In this document: one piece after another, positions 22,291 to 34,174 of the stretch
Layout of the letters: each line of letters opens with the position of its first letter
Position numbering within the stretch: the first letter of the stretch is position 1
Assembly (NCBI GenBank): GCA_036365455.1
Contig: JAWQUS010000023.1
Coordinates: 9,300,001 to 9,364,000 of the forward strand
Source: Macrosoma leucophasiata
Taxonomy: Eukaryota; Arthropoda; Insecta; Lepidoptera; Hedylidae
Direction: 5' to 3'
Length of the DNA: 64,000 nt
Translations under genes and position numbers: made by a program
The notes under the pieces: generated by a model
What the model was told of the DNA's origin: nothing
Database searches by the model: none
What the model saw: the letters and a program-made list of their open reading frames with translations, nothing else

Positions 22291-23856
22291 TAGGTAAACG
22301 CCTAATATGGTCCGAGTTTCATTGATTAAAAGTTAATTGGATTTAGGTGAGTATTCAGTCAATAACTTATAGTTAATTACTCAGTGTATATGTAGAATAT
22401 TATATCTCGTCACGCATACAGACATTATGGTCCTATTCAATAAATTTATGGTAAGGTTACTATGTCGTGGCCGCTCAGTGTAATAAATCAGTCTTGATCA
22501 CGTTTTTTAGATGTAGTTTTTGTTAAACTAACCAGATATTTCCAATGATAACGATCATGTGAATTGGTACAATTAGTTTATTGAGACGTTATTGGAGAAG
22601 ATGGAAATTACAATGAAAAGTAAAAACTGACATGATAATGAAGGCAACGCATGTGATACACGGTATAAGCACACCCATACAAATGTATGGAGTAGTGCTT
22701 CCCAAGAAAGCTAATTAATACTTACTTAACAGTGCGGGTGTAGTTTGGTGATCGATTAATTTGGTATGGCGGCAACGATGTCACTTTGCTGAAACAGCAG
22801 TTTATCCAATTGGGAAGATTGTGATAGTTTGGAAATGTGTTTTATAAGGTTTCGAACCTTAAAAGGAAATAACGGAACCATTGATATATCAATGAATGAA
22901 ACCGTTAAAATTGGTTAAATGATCACTGGGGCGTCTGTTATAGTCATTTGCTCTGAAAGTACTGGGCAGAACGAGTTGAAAGTTGGTAACATAAATAAAT
23001 GAATCTTATCAATGGTCCCACTTATAAATTAGAAAATTGAATATGATTTCAAAATGTTTGAAAAGTTATTGAAAACCTTGGAACTATAATGCATTTACCA
23101 TCAATGCAAACTGCATGTTTACCACTTCATGACGTTAAATAAAGAATAGGGGAGGTGAAACTGTCGTTCCAGTCATCAGTCGATGAACACCGAGATAATG
23201 ACTCGCTGGCGGGGGCGGGGGAAGTATTCCCAGTCAATGTCAATAGGCTTGCCCCCCTTTTACAAGATCTAAACTTATAAATACAGTACAATCTCCATGA
23301 GAATATCCACGATTCGCCAGATCTTCTATTCTATAGCCTACTGGATTGGTCCTAGCACTTGTTTATAGTTATAAATAAGTATATTTTGTTAAAGAAATAT
23401 TTTTAAAATTTTTTTAAAATCTTTTCTTTGATTCCTATCTGCTCGAGCTTATTGATGCTCGTCAGGCTTTCGAACTTTTAGAGAGTCCTTATGAATTGCC
23501 TCAGATGAAAAATATCTCAATGACGCTTGTTCCCAGGAGAGCCACCTCCAAGCTTTGAAGAAGCACTTTAACACTAACTTTAAAAAAAACCTGTAATCCA
23601 ATCGATATACTTCTGACTATTAATATCTATGCACCCAACATAGAGATTCATCGAGTCGTCTCCATATTTCTCCAACCACTCCTGATTTAGAATCAATTAA
23701 ATGTCAATCGAGTTGCGTGACTAGTCCGTAGTGCGATTCAATTGAGGCAATGCTCGTAAATGCATTGATGTTAGATTATGTGTATTGTGGACCTATGTTA
23801 CTGTTGATGTTTTGCATAACATTGGTTAAACTACTCGTAAATTGAGTTGAAAGTAA
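22291..23856. other. AT-rich DNA with traces of repeats
   Basis: Near 22840-22880 'tttcgaaccttaaaaggaaa' resembles a reversed piece of the repeat at 46612. Near 23098-23145 a diverged SINE A tail is visible ('catcaatgcaaactgcatg'). No gene was seen. Confidence 0.4.
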
Positions 23857-24834
23857 AAATATAACTACGTTAAGAAAAACCGACTTCAAAACTGAAAAGT
23901 AAAAAATAATAAATATTTAATTGTAATTATATACTACCTATTATTTATATGTGCTATTTACTAATAGGTTTGAAGTCAGTGCCAAGCCTTAAACAAATAA
24001 TTATATTTTAATCACCGAGCAAATTAATAAACTGCACAAAACGTAACTGGCGAATCGTGGATGTTTGCATGTATGCTTGAATTCATGCATTTACCTCTGC
24101 CTACCCCTTCGGGGATTACAGGCGTGAAGTTACGTTTTAATACAATGAAATGCCTACTTTAGTGATTTTGGCTTGGCACCGACTTCAAACCTATTAGTAA
24201 ATAGCACATATAAATAAAAGGTAGTATATAATTACAATTAAATATTTATTATTTTTTACTTTTCAGTTTTGAAGTCGGTTTTTCTTAACGTAGTTATATT
24301 TATTTAATACTTTTTAGTTTATTGCTGCATTGCCAATTAGATTAATGTTCACATCTGTTAAATTTGTAAAATCTGACTCTTTTAGCTTCGTGCTAATTAA
24401 ATTGTTTAGGTGTGTCGATACAAAATTATTATACGACTATACGAAATCAATTAAAAAAAAATATCCACGAAGGAGTAAATAAGCTGTGTTGTGACGTCGA
24501 TGAGTAAATGTGTCATTGTCACTTGTTGTCATCTTGTTGTCATGCGCATTAGGACTATCTAGGACGTCAGTGGATTCAACGCACTGTATGACAACTCGCC
24601 GTCTATTCTAATTCCTTTAGTCTGAGGTGAAAGTAAGTAAAAAAATGCTCATAAAATAAAAACTGATGGGCCTATCTGAATCAAATTTTTATGGGACCAA
24701 TTCGAATCTATTTCACATCAAACAAAAAAATAATTACGTAAATCGGTCTAGAAATCTCGGCGAAATTTACGTACATACATTAAAAAAAACACCCGAATTG
24801 AGAACCTTCTCGTTTTTTGAACTCGGTTAAAAAG
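23857..24834 (+). mobile_element. Foldback repeat FB1, copy 2 (most complete)
   Basis: The head is a hairpin: 23857-23988 is mirrored by 24170-24303 with few mismatches. The loop carries a tRNA-SINE tail ('gcatttacctctgcctaccc' to 'gaagttacg') enclosed by a smaller inverted pair, 'aaaacgtaac' / 'gttacgtttt'. A tail of about 530 bp follows and ends 'ttctcgttttttgaactcgg', partly inverted relative to the head 'aaccgacttcaaaactg'. No open frame of note. All three FB1 copies in the window share orientation. The class is unknown. Confidence 0.65.
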
Positions 24835-27120
24835 GGTGGGTCATACAGATGGCCCCTATCCCATCAAAGCTTTCAAATTATAAGTAGGTGCTAAAAGGGA
24901 AAATACTTCTTATGTCACGGGCTAGGTAGATAAGTGATTACCTTTAAGTCGTGAAAAAGTTTTGTGCATACTGATTTGATATGAAAAGTGACACTTATTC
25001 TAATTTCAGTTATCATCACGTATACTAGTTTGGCATGATATAAAAAAGTTTTCTTTGGAAATTTCACAATTCGTCTTCGAATGGCACAAATCCGAGACAC
25101 GGGCTTATCCCTCTCACATTCCGGTGAAGTAAAATTATTTGAAACATCTGTGAATGTGTTTTAAATTTATAAAAAAAAATTCGTAGATCTGTTTCACTTC
25201 TTGAACTGGAAACATCTTTAGCATTGTAATTTGAAAGTCGATGTAAAAGCGACAGACATAAATTCATAAGATTTAACGTGGGAGAAATACTCTTCTACCA
25301 CCTGTGTATTGTACACATGTTATTATTTCTTTTTTTTATTATTTTATCGAATTGTAAAAATGGGGTTTAAAAGTATGAAGTGCAATGGCATTTTGGGATT
25401 AAATTTGTATTCTATTATTTTTTACTTTTTGATCTGAACTTTGACTGGTTCTGAAGTAGGTATTTCTTGTACAAATCCTGCCATGCCAATTTTCCGCCCC
25501 GACCGGAAAAGGCGTGAAGTGAACATTAACAAACATAACAATTTACGAAGAAGACGAATTATAAGAATCTCAAATAATGGATGGCATAAGCTTCTTTACA
25601 TGAACGATGTCGACAACTAGGGTCAATGTGAAATGTTCCGAAGTGATATTGAGGTCACCCGTGTATTACGACAAATATTTGTCGAATGTAAACAAGATAT
25701 AGTCAAATACTTTGAGGGGTAGGTACCTAACATCGAACAAATTTCTGGTCGACCAAAATCATTTCAAATTATCTCTACACAAATAAGGCACCGACGTAGA
25801 CCGGCAATTTCTTCGATCGCGATGGTACCTTTGTAAATACGAATTTCTTGTTTTCTTTTTGAAGGCCTTTTTTATCATGGATGCTTAGTCATAAAGGCAT
25901 GCCTAATTATGAGAACAAATAGAGTAGTTATCAAAGACCTATCTAATGTAGGTAGGTATATATTTCAACCAAAGGTTGTAAGTATAAATTAATCGTAAAA
26001 GTAAGATAAATGGAAGCCACTAATCTTCTTTTGTACTCGCGGTGGTTGGACCTCTGTTTATAAGATGTTACTATATTATAGTTTCACTCCACTTATATAT
26101 AGATAGTAGGTAATAGTTGGGTAGTGTAGTATTTCAAATAGACATTGGAAGTTCGGCCTTTTATTTTTATTTAAAAGCTTCTTTATAAAAAATTACAGGC
26201 ATCATGACAATTTTTATGAAGAAACAATGAAGGATAGGTAGAGACTAGAGACATATACTCGTATGTTATGAATACAATAATAATTAGTTAATTTAAAATG
26301 ACACTCAAAGCATTTATGAATATTAAACACAACAGACTGTAGATGATGGTCACTTAAATTTGAGCAAAACGACGGACACTAAAACAGTAAGACAACATAT
26401 TTCTTTTTCTCAACACCACGCTAAGGTTGACTGGTCGAGAATGCTTCTTAGCATGAAGTCCGCCTCATGTACTTGTTGTGCAAGAAAGCTTAAATAAATA
26501 AATAAGAAGACATAATGTTAATTGCACCTTTTTACTGCCCACAGTAGGAAATTATTTAAAAAAATAATTTTGCTAAACGAATGGCGAGGTCACATAACTA
26601 GCTTACTTTGTTGGATGACGTGTTCCACGCACACACATGATAAAATATACCTAATAAAAAATTATGCAAACCGCATGTTGATATCGTCATAAATTCAAAG
26701 CGTATCGTAAAAATATTGCAAATTCGACGGTAACTGAGTTTTTTTCATGTGAATAAAGAAGCAAATGAACATTACGTTCATAGGAATGGCGATATGAAAG
26801 TGATTACTGCAGACTTTGCAAAACTCAAAGATTAAAGTCCAAGTGGTGATGGGTCGCTACACCAGAGGCTAAGACAGAACATTTAAGGTAAAAAAGTGCT
26901 CGGTCAGTGTAATTGGCTTTTTGTTTAGCAACTCATGGCCAACAATTTCATGGTCCGTAAAATGAATAGCTACTTAATTAAGGACGGTACACCAGGTGCC
27001 TATCAAATTCCGAACCTGAAGCCAAAGTTACTTAATTATTATTTTTATTAGGGGAGCCGAGGATGCTATTTTTGTTATTATTATTATGTTTGTTAATACT
27101 ATTATTTACTCGAGCACGTC
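24835..27120. other. AT-rich DNA, no gene recognised
   Basis: No coding exon, RNA gene or family-level repeat was recognised. Open frames at 24915-25267 on the minus strand are AT-rich and featureless. Confidence 0.4.
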
Positions 27121-27124
27121 TGAT

Positions 27125-27590
27125 TAGTATATATGATATGGGAGATACCTTGCACCCTGTTGGTTACCTCCACTAAATCTGAAGTTTGTATATAGAGCCG
27201 CGCCCGAAGGGTAGCCGTTAAAAAACAAAAGGTCGCTACGATCGTACTCATCATCCGAATCGTCTGAATTTTGGATAGGAGCATTGTTTGGGCACATTTT
27301 ACACCCTCTCAGAATATCTGACACGATCTTGACCCATGACGTTGATGCTACGCCGTTTTCAAAAATATTTGATTCTTTCAAAAATGAAGGTTAATTTTTT
27401 TCCCAAAATGTCAGATACTCAGGGAGAATATAAAATGAACCCAATCAAAGTTCATCCATCCAAAATTCCAAAATTCTGACTATTTGGATGCGAGGCAAGC
27501 TCGTGGCGGCAGCCCTTTATGGAATTCTTAGATTTGGTGGAGGGTACTGAACGGGGTGCAAGGTATCTCCTATATCTTAATCTGACCCAC
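27125..27590. repeat. Degenerate long inverted repeat
   Basis: 'gggagataccttgcaccctg' near 27140 is mirrored by 'ggggtgcaaggtatctcctat' near 27554, and the match extends through the 'acctccac.aaatct' segments. Minus-strand frames at 27124-27381 and 27452-27682 overlap it. It is best explained as an old hairpin element or an inverted pair of the same repeat. Confidence 0.45.
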
Positions 27591-29055
27591 TGGAGTAAAT
27601 TCAAATATCCCCTCTTGGGCTTCCCTACTATTACGTTTATAAGCATGTGCATATCTAATTGCCATCTAACAGAATAGAACATCGCCTACCACCTTTAGGA
27701 TATTTAGATCAATAAAATTATTAATGTAATGGTTCATAGAGATCTTTGATTTCTGTATAAATAACTACAGACTCCAGCAAACAATGATGATAAGAGATTA
27801 CCACCACGTCAAAATAATACGAACAAAAGGTTAGGTGTTATGTCTCTATCATAGCATGGGGCGTATATTACCAGCAGCTAACCGGAACACCATAGTGCTC
27901 TACACTATAAAATACAAAAAAATAAACCATCTAAGTCTCACGCCTGATCCAAATGGGTGAGTAGATAACATGAATCTACTTAACACTGATTTTCACCTGG
28001 GACCCTGCTTGTTCAACATTTTCATTATTAAAATAACAGTCATATTCTACAATAGGTACGTATATCAAGTGTCCAATTGGTATTCGTACCCTAACCTTAG
28101 GTCAGCGACGTAACGGGTCTCGAGTTAGACACAAAATTGAAACAATGGCTGAGAACGAACTCACAATAGGCGAATACGGCAAAAAGTAACATATTCTTAT
28201 GTTAATGTACAAAAAATCCGTAATTGCCTTAAATTACTGCGTGAAGTTGATCGGTTACGGTTATTTTAGTTGATATTCGGCGATAAAAAGGAATGGATAA
28301 GAATAAAATAGGATTTTTATGTTGAGGAAGAAAAGTTGAAGAAGTTCAGTACTCTTCAGTAATGGAGCTCAAGGGTGTACATCCTGTAGGTATCACTGCA
28401 CTACCGACCTATTCTATTTGCCGTGGAGAAGTAGTTACTGTTGTAATGTTCAGCTCATAGACCATTCTGTGATTGAAGCCATACTATGGTCCGGTAATCT
28501 ACGGTCTCGTATTTTTCGATGAGACAAATTTCTTGGGCGTCAAAAACGATAATTCATCTGAATGAAATAGAGTTCTTGCTTGTTTTATTTGTCAGTTGTA
28601 CACTCACTCGTCTTTTACTATTTGCCTCAGTGGCTGGTTCAATTCGGCTTAAGGTCAAGGAAAAAGTAATTTTGGATTTTATCCAATAAGGAACATTCTA
28701 GTGTCATTTGGCAATTTGCCCGATGAATATCAGTAAACTGAAATGTTTACGCAAATGGTTGGTGCATCCATGCATACCCCTTCGCAGAATAAGCGTTATA
28801 TTATTTCATGAAGGATGACTGGAATAAATTAGGTATTAGACGTTTTATTACTCGCACCTTCATTGAATAATATTAAGACTAAATAGAAGTATTAAATAAG
28901 ACAGTGACAAGGCCAATGAAGGCCTATGTCGCCGACAACGTGATCATACATATATTTATATTCCACCGACAGCGAGGGTTGTCATCTCGAAGTTCTGCTG
29001 AACGACTTAAATCGTAGTGTTTAATATTTAAAACGTGCCCTTAGTGTAATATTAA
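27591..29055. other. AT-rich DNA with SINE A traces
   Basis: Short diverged SINE A-like phrases occur near 27855-27905 (minus: 'aaccggaacaccatagtgct') and 28362-28450 (plus: 'tggagctcaagggtgtacat'). No gene was seen. Confidence 0.35.
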
Positions 29056-29172
29056 CAGACCGCACAATGACTTTACTTTGAGCAAAGTAGGTATGCTTAG
29101 CACTGTCAGTACAGTATGAGTTTTGACAGTTCTAAACGTACTTTGCTCAAAGTAAAGTTGTAGTGCGGTCTG
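29056..29172. mobile_element. 117-bp MITE
   Basis: 'cagaccgcacaatgacttta' at the left is mirrored by 'taaagttgtagtgcggtctg' at the right, and the inner segments 'ctttgagcaaagta' / 'tactttgctcaaag' also pair. The molecule is almost entirely hairpin. A related fragment ('caaagtaaagtcgttgtgcc') lies at 53326-53360. The superfamily is undetermined. Confidence 0.65.
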
Positions 29173-30647
29173 TGAATCTGGCTCTAAATCTAGGAGTGGA
29201 CCTAAATTAAACAATGGGATTCATAAAATTTTATAAACATTGTAGATACCTACGGAGAGTAGGTTCACATAAATTTTCAAGACACCGATTATAGCAACAC
29301 AAGTGTCCTAATTATCCAGTTAGGGCGCGGCAGCTAACTGCTGGCCACGCGGTGATTGAGCGGCTCAGAGATGACGCTAGCAGTACCTTTGAAGTGCTAC
29401 AATTTAATATGTCAGCAAGATAAACTAAATCTAAGGTAGCCAATCGTCCCACATTCTACGAGACTGAACATTGAAAAACCTCTCCGCAATGTCCCGGAAA
29501 ACGATGGATGCGTTCCGCAGTATTCCACGTTCTTGGCGACGTCGGACAGACACAGCTCCATACTGCATCTGACAAACGCCAATCCACAAAGTCCATACTA
29601 GACAGAAGACAGTAACCCTGCGCGCCCACCTATAAAATGCCTTAACGTTCCGGATTTTGTTCCCAGAAAATTGAAACCCGGACGTGTAACCCTGACAACG
29701 TTAAACAGACTGTCGTCGACAAATTCGTGCGTTACCGAGCGGCTATATCACGATTCACGACTGTATTGTCTCTGTAGATATTATATAGAGACAAAAGTTC
29801 ATGGTAACGGTACCGCGAAAGAGAAATAATCGGCTATATCCGAAGAACTTGTGTATTCTAGTAACTTCTATTATAAGTACAATTCTTTAACCGGCTCTAA
29901 CAATCTCAAGCCACCAGAAGTCTAGACATTAGATCCTTGCGGGATCTTGGATGAAGTATCCATAAGAGGACAAAAATATTTCGACAAGGCTTTTCTTTGT
30001 CAGGACAAATCATTAAATCAAAAACTCTTAGGCTTTCAGTAGCACTAGTGTTTATTACCATTAATCATTTGCAGCGAATCTTTTGACAACACAACAGAAA
30101 TGTTGGTATGAATTCATGCTGACCTACAGAAGCAAGTATGCTTCATACCTTACGATCTAGGTATGTAATCTTTATGTCTGTATGTTTGACTCATATGCGA
30201 ACATAACGCCTCTTCACGTAATTTCTAAAACCTCTGTTCTGTTAAGCACTTCACAGACAAGTTGTCATTGTTTTCCTCGGAACAGGGCACATAGGGGACA
30301 TATTACAATTTTCTGGTTCAATAACTCGACAGTCATTTAAAGAAACGAGCGACGGTATCCATAGCAACTAGAATACAACGTGCATGCTAAACTATCTAAT
30401 GAATCTTCCACCATAGAGATTTTTTTCCGATGATAGAGCTCAAGTGGCGAAGCTTGAGGCAATTTTCTAGTCTGTGTAGATATTCAGTGCGTTATCTCAT
30501 CGTTGAATTGTAATGCAGATAATGTTTTTATTTTTATTTTTTGACACACAGGCAGAATACAGCATCAGCAGCAGTATTGTACCTAATTGACTATTCAATT
30601 TTAGGGACTGACAAAACTTTTGTTTTATTTTGTCGACATTACACTTC
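29173..30647. other. Mixed region with a GC-richer pocket
   Basis: Between about 29310 and 29760 base composition rises ('ttagggcgcggcagctaact', 'cgttccgcagtattccacgt'), without a long open frame or known family. It could be an undetected regulatory region or old repeat. The remainder is AT-rich and featureless. Confidence 0.3.
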
Positions 30648-30935
30648 TACTGGTGGTAGAGCTCCAGTGTCGGAGCTCGAGGGCGTAGGCAACACCGCAT
30701 TACCTAATTTACTTGCCGCTAAATGGTAGTGTTCAGCACTATCGTGTTCCGGTCAGGTGGTAATGTACGGCCCTATAATTTCCGGCACAGAGGCAAAACG
30801 CCTTAGGCCTCAGGAGTGGTAACGCATCTGCATTTTGACCTAAGTCTTTGTGTAAGTGTCTATAGGCTGCAGTCATCATTTAACATCAATGTGAACTGCA
30901 TGATTGTTTGCCACGTCCATTACATAAAAAAAAAA
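30648..30935 (+). mobile_element. SINE A, full length
   Basis: It starts 'tactggtggtagagctccag' and ends 'cattacat' + ten A. It carries all family landmarks: 'gagctcgagggcgtaggc', 'ccgctaaatggtagtgttca', 'ttccggcacagaggc' and 'ggctgcagtcatcattta'. Its 3' 130 bp forms the outer part of the left arm of the palindrome at 30806-32466. Confidence 0.75.
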
Positions 30936-32466
30936 TACAGTTCGTCTAAAGAAAACGAACGTGTTATGTGGTATTACGGACGAGACAAAGTTTTTCAGTT
31001 TTTGTTCTCGAATATAAGATTTACGCCCGGACTTTCCAAATGAATAAGTTTGTCCTTTCGCGTAGTCAACTCATATTTTTATAAAAAGTTAGTACCTACA
31101 TGTTATCTTTAACTACTTACAAATATTTTTCTCAGTTTATTTTATAAAATTTGTCTAGATTTGAATCAGGAATACTTCGAGCGAATATTGTGAGTGTCTA
31201 ATAATATCGTTAAAAGCAAAATAAATGCACGTTAATTACAAAATAATCAAATAAATAATAGGTTGGGGAAAAAGTCTTTTCGCATTATAGTATGTATGAA
31301 CTTGTAATAAAATCTCTTTGGCTGTAGTATTTGTATCTGGCTGGTTTTGGTATCATTGAAAGTTAACATTTTAAAGAACATAATTCCAAATTCAAATTAG
31401 GCAAATGTGTGATTTTCATTTGTTTTTCGTACTGTCAAGATGAGTGAATCTAATAAAGAAATTCGATACATTTTAAAATGTTACTACAAAAAAGGTTAAA
31501 ATGCAACGCAAGCCGCGAAAAAAAATTGCGATGTTTATGGACCTAGTGCAGTGTCTGTGAGAGTAGCACAAATTTGGTTTTTTAAGCGTTTTCAATCCGG
31601 AAATTTTGATGTCAAAGATGCACCGCACCTGGCACTGGTCGCCCTATTACGGATAAAATGGATGCCAGTTTTGAAAAAGTGGAGCAAGATCGACATTTCA
31701 GTAGTTACGACGTAGCTGAAGAATTGATCACAAAACAGTTTTGGCGCATTTGAAAAAGCTGGGTACAAAAAAAAGCTCGATATTTGGGTACCTCACGAGC
31801 TCACTGAAAGAAACCTAATGAACCGTGTACTCATTTGTGATTCTTTATTACGACGTAATGAAACCGAATCATTTTTGAAGAAGCTGATTACTGGTGATGA
31901 AAAGTTTTTGGTTTAAATGATACCAAAACCAGCCAGATACAAATACTACAGCCAAAGAGATTTTATTACAAGTTCATACATACTATAATGCGAAAAGACT
32001 TTTTCCCCAACCTATTATTTATTTGATTATTTTGTAATTAACGTGCATTTATTTTGCTTTTAACGATATTATTAGACACTCACAATATTCGCTCGAAGTA
32101 TTCCTGATTCAAATCTAGACAAATTTTATAAAATAAACTGAGAAAAATATTTGTAAGTAGTTAAAGATAACATGTAGGTACTAACTTTTTATAAAAATAT
32201 GAGTTGACTACGCGAAAGGACAAACTTATTCATTTGGAAAGTCCGGGCGTAAATCTTATATTCGAGAACAAAAACTGAAAAACTTTGTCTCGTCCGTAAT
32301 ACCACATAACACGTTCGTTTTCTTTAGACGAACTGTATTTTTTTTTATGTAATGGACGTGGCAAACAAACATGCAGTTCACATTGATGTTAAATGATGAC
32401 TGCAGCCTATAGACACTTACACAAAGACTTAGGTCAAAATGCAGATGCGTTACCACTCCTGAGGCC
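30806..32466. repeat. Near-perfect 552-bp inverted duplication splitting a mariner
   Basis: Left arm 30806-31357 and right arm 31916-32466 are reverse complements, differing by eye only at one base and one A in a homopolymer. The 558-bp spacer is the 5' half of a mariner. The arm contains the 3' part of a SINE A, about 320 bp of flanking DNA and the first 97 bp of the mariner. At the inner junction, mariner sequence ends at 31904 and 11 unmatched bases precede the right arm. At the outer junction the arm meets the mariner 3' half across a shared GCC (32464-32466). Confidence 0.9.
31440..31904 (+). pseudogene. mariner copy 2 transposase, 5' part
   Basis: It keeps the ATG (31440) lost in copy 1, but has a TAA soon after 'YYKKG' and several small indels near 31575 and 31625, so no long frame survives. 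It ends at the 'TGDEK' first-Asp motif, where the rearrangement begins. It is non-functional. Confidence 0.7.
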
Positions 32467-32730
32467 ACTCAGCAAAAATTAAGAGAGTTTGGCTGGGAGG
32501 TGTTAATGCAACCGCCGTATAGTCCTGACCTTGCACCTTCAGATTTCCACCTGTTTTGGTCTCTTCAGAATTCTTTATGCAATGTTAGGTTAACATCACG
32601 AGAGGACTGCCAAATCCACTTGTCGCGGTATTTTGATGAGAAGTCCCAAAATTTTTATAGCAATGGGATCATGTCCCTACCTACAAGATGGCAAAAGGTT
32701 ATCGAACAAAATGGTACATACATAATTTAG
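32464..32730 (+). pseudogene. mariner copy 2 transposase, 3' part
   Basis: It resumes at 'ATQQKLREFGWEVLMQPP', includes the third-Asp motif 'YSPDLAPSDFHLF', and runs in frame to 'RWQKVIEQNGTYII' and a stop, which shows the intact C-terminus missing from copy 1. The second Asp (HDNARTH) region is absent. Confidence 0.75.
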
Positions 32731-32803
32731 TTAAATTTAAATAAACTATATTAAAAATGTTTTGAATTATCTTAAAAAATGCGAAGAAACTTTTTCCCCA
32801 ACC

Positions 32804-33256
32804 GTTATGCTACACCTAACAGTTTATCTACGTTTTTTTTCTTTTCTTCTCACACATTGCTAACTCGTTAGATCTGTCGATCTATTACCGATAGTTTAGC
32901 ATTAATTATCTATAGAGATGTGATGTTACTACCTTTTTTTGCGTTCAGTTGCGAAGTGGAATAAAGTAGAACAACGACCTTAAGGTTACAAGTTCGTGAG
33001 TTATTTATTACGGTTGCCACAATGGGTGGCTTTGTCGGCTGGCATTTGAAGACCCTTGAATTTAAGCAAATAATGTTTATATGTCACACATTAGCATTAG
33101 CATGTGACAGGAATATATTAATGTGGGTTTCATATTTGGGAGGAGTACTCCAGGGAAATTAATTTAATTGTGTACCTTTTTCTTTTTATATTTATGTTCG
33201 TAAGTAGCTCCAAAATAAATTGGTTTGTGGTCAGTAATTTGGAGTTATATTTATAA
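32804..33256. other. AT-rich DNA, nothing recognised
   Basis: No gene or element was recognised. Confidence 0.45.
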
Positions 33257-33439
33257 CTAGCGGTCCGCCCCGGCTTCGCACGGGTGAAATATTACCTACA
33301 TTACTTTAACTAAATGAAAGTATTCTATGCGTTACAGCCATATAAACAAAATTGCATCGAAATAAGGAAAGCTGCTTTAACGTGATTGAGCAACAAACAA
33401 ACACACATCCATACTTTCACATTAATAATAGTAGTAAGA
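33257..33439 (-). mobile_element. Helitron-like short element, reversed
   Basis: On the minus strand it begins TC near 33439 ('tcttactactattattaatg') and ends 'ccggggcggaccgCTAG' followed by T. It belongs to the same broad group as 44223-44413 and is non-coding. Confidence 0.6.
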
Positions 33440-33566
33440 TTCATACGATTATTACAATTTGCCTGCCTCGAGAGCTTAAAAATGGGCCAAGACTGGATTG
33501 AGATGCCTGATCTATAAGATTTTTTACACCACCTTCTACATGGTTATAGGTAGTTACCACATTCTT

Positions 33567-33700
33567 TAAAGTTCCGTATCTCAAAAAAAAAAACCTAAGG
33601 ATTAGATAGGATCACTCGTGTGTCTGTCAATCACAGAAAATTTTCTTCAAACTTCCTAGGCCGATTTCGGTAAAACTTGATAAACGTACGTAAATGTGTA
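33567..33700 (-). repeat. Fragment of 'caagtgcgagtc' repeat, reversed
   Basis: 'aaagttccgtatctcaaaaa' and 'cactcgtgtgtctgtc' resemble the reversed 3' end of the repeat at 46612-46850, which ends 'gggtacggaacttaaaaa'. Confidence 0.4.
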
Positions 33701-33727
33701 AGTAACCCAAAAAGTATTTTTTTTTTT

Positions 33728-33822
33728 TTACTTTGTGTGAGTGTGTATAGGCTGCAGTCATCACTCAACATCAATGTGAACTGCTTGCTTGTTTGCCACT
33801 TCCATTACATAAAAAAAAATTC
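33728..33822 (+). mobile_element. SINE A 3' fragment
   Basis: It begins 'tttgtgtgagtgtgtatagg', continues 'ctgcagtcatcactcaacat' and ends 'cattacataaaaaaaaa'. Confidence 0.6.
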
Positions 33823-33854
33823 TATGATAGTTATTTCGACGCCATAAGTATATC

Positions 33855-33950
33855 TATTAGGTACTATCTCACCGAAACTATCATTTGGCAGCAGATAGAT
33901 TAGATAATGCGCCCTCGAGTCCCTACACTGGGACTCTACCATCAGTAATA
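33855..33950 (-). mobile_element. SINE A 5' fragment, diverged
   Basis: Read on the minus strand it starts 'tactgatggtagagtcccag' and continues through 'ggactcgagggcgcattatc'-like sequence. Confidence 0.5.
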
Positions 33951-33977
33951 AGTGTTATAGCGGACATAATTCATAAT

Positions 33978-34135
33978 CCCCTTATTCATAAACATTATAA
34001 TTATTTTAGCTAAAGTCTGCTAAAGTGTTGCTAATCTCTATCTATCTTACATAATTGACAACGTGACTGAAAAAACAAAACATACTAGGTATAAATAAAA
34101 CGTACCTAATGTAGGTACGTTTATGCAAAAGGGGG
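33978..34135. mobile_element. TTAA-type MITE, copy 2
   Basis: It starts 'ccccttattcataaac' and ends 'cgtttatgcaaaaggggg'. The interior phrase 'gctaaagtgttgctaatctc' is shared with copy 1. The TTAA flanks have decayed. The right end contains the palindrome 'aaacgtacctaatgtaggt'. Confidence 0.6.
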
Positions 34136-34174
34136 TCAGTAATTATATCTATTCTGTGGTATTTATAACCTAGA

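Larger units (their letters stand above)
31261..32803 (+). mobile_element. mariner copy 2, interrupted and internally deleted
   Basis: The 5' end 'ggttggggaaaaagtc' follows TA at 31259-31260. Sequence matches copy 1 up to 31904 (copy-1 position 21543), where the inverted duplication enters. The mariner resumes at 32464 (copy-1 position 21838) and ends 'actttttccccaacc' at 32803. About 294 bp of the original, including the segment bearing the second catalytic Asp, are lost. An extra inverted 5' ITR lies inside at about 32000-32015, giving three ITR-like ends. The base pair after the 3' end is GT rather than TA. Confidence 0.85.

Noticed and set aside
29310..29760. Protein-coding gene in the GC-richer stretch
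   Set aside because: No frame stays open long enough on either strand and no splice sites frame a convincing exon.
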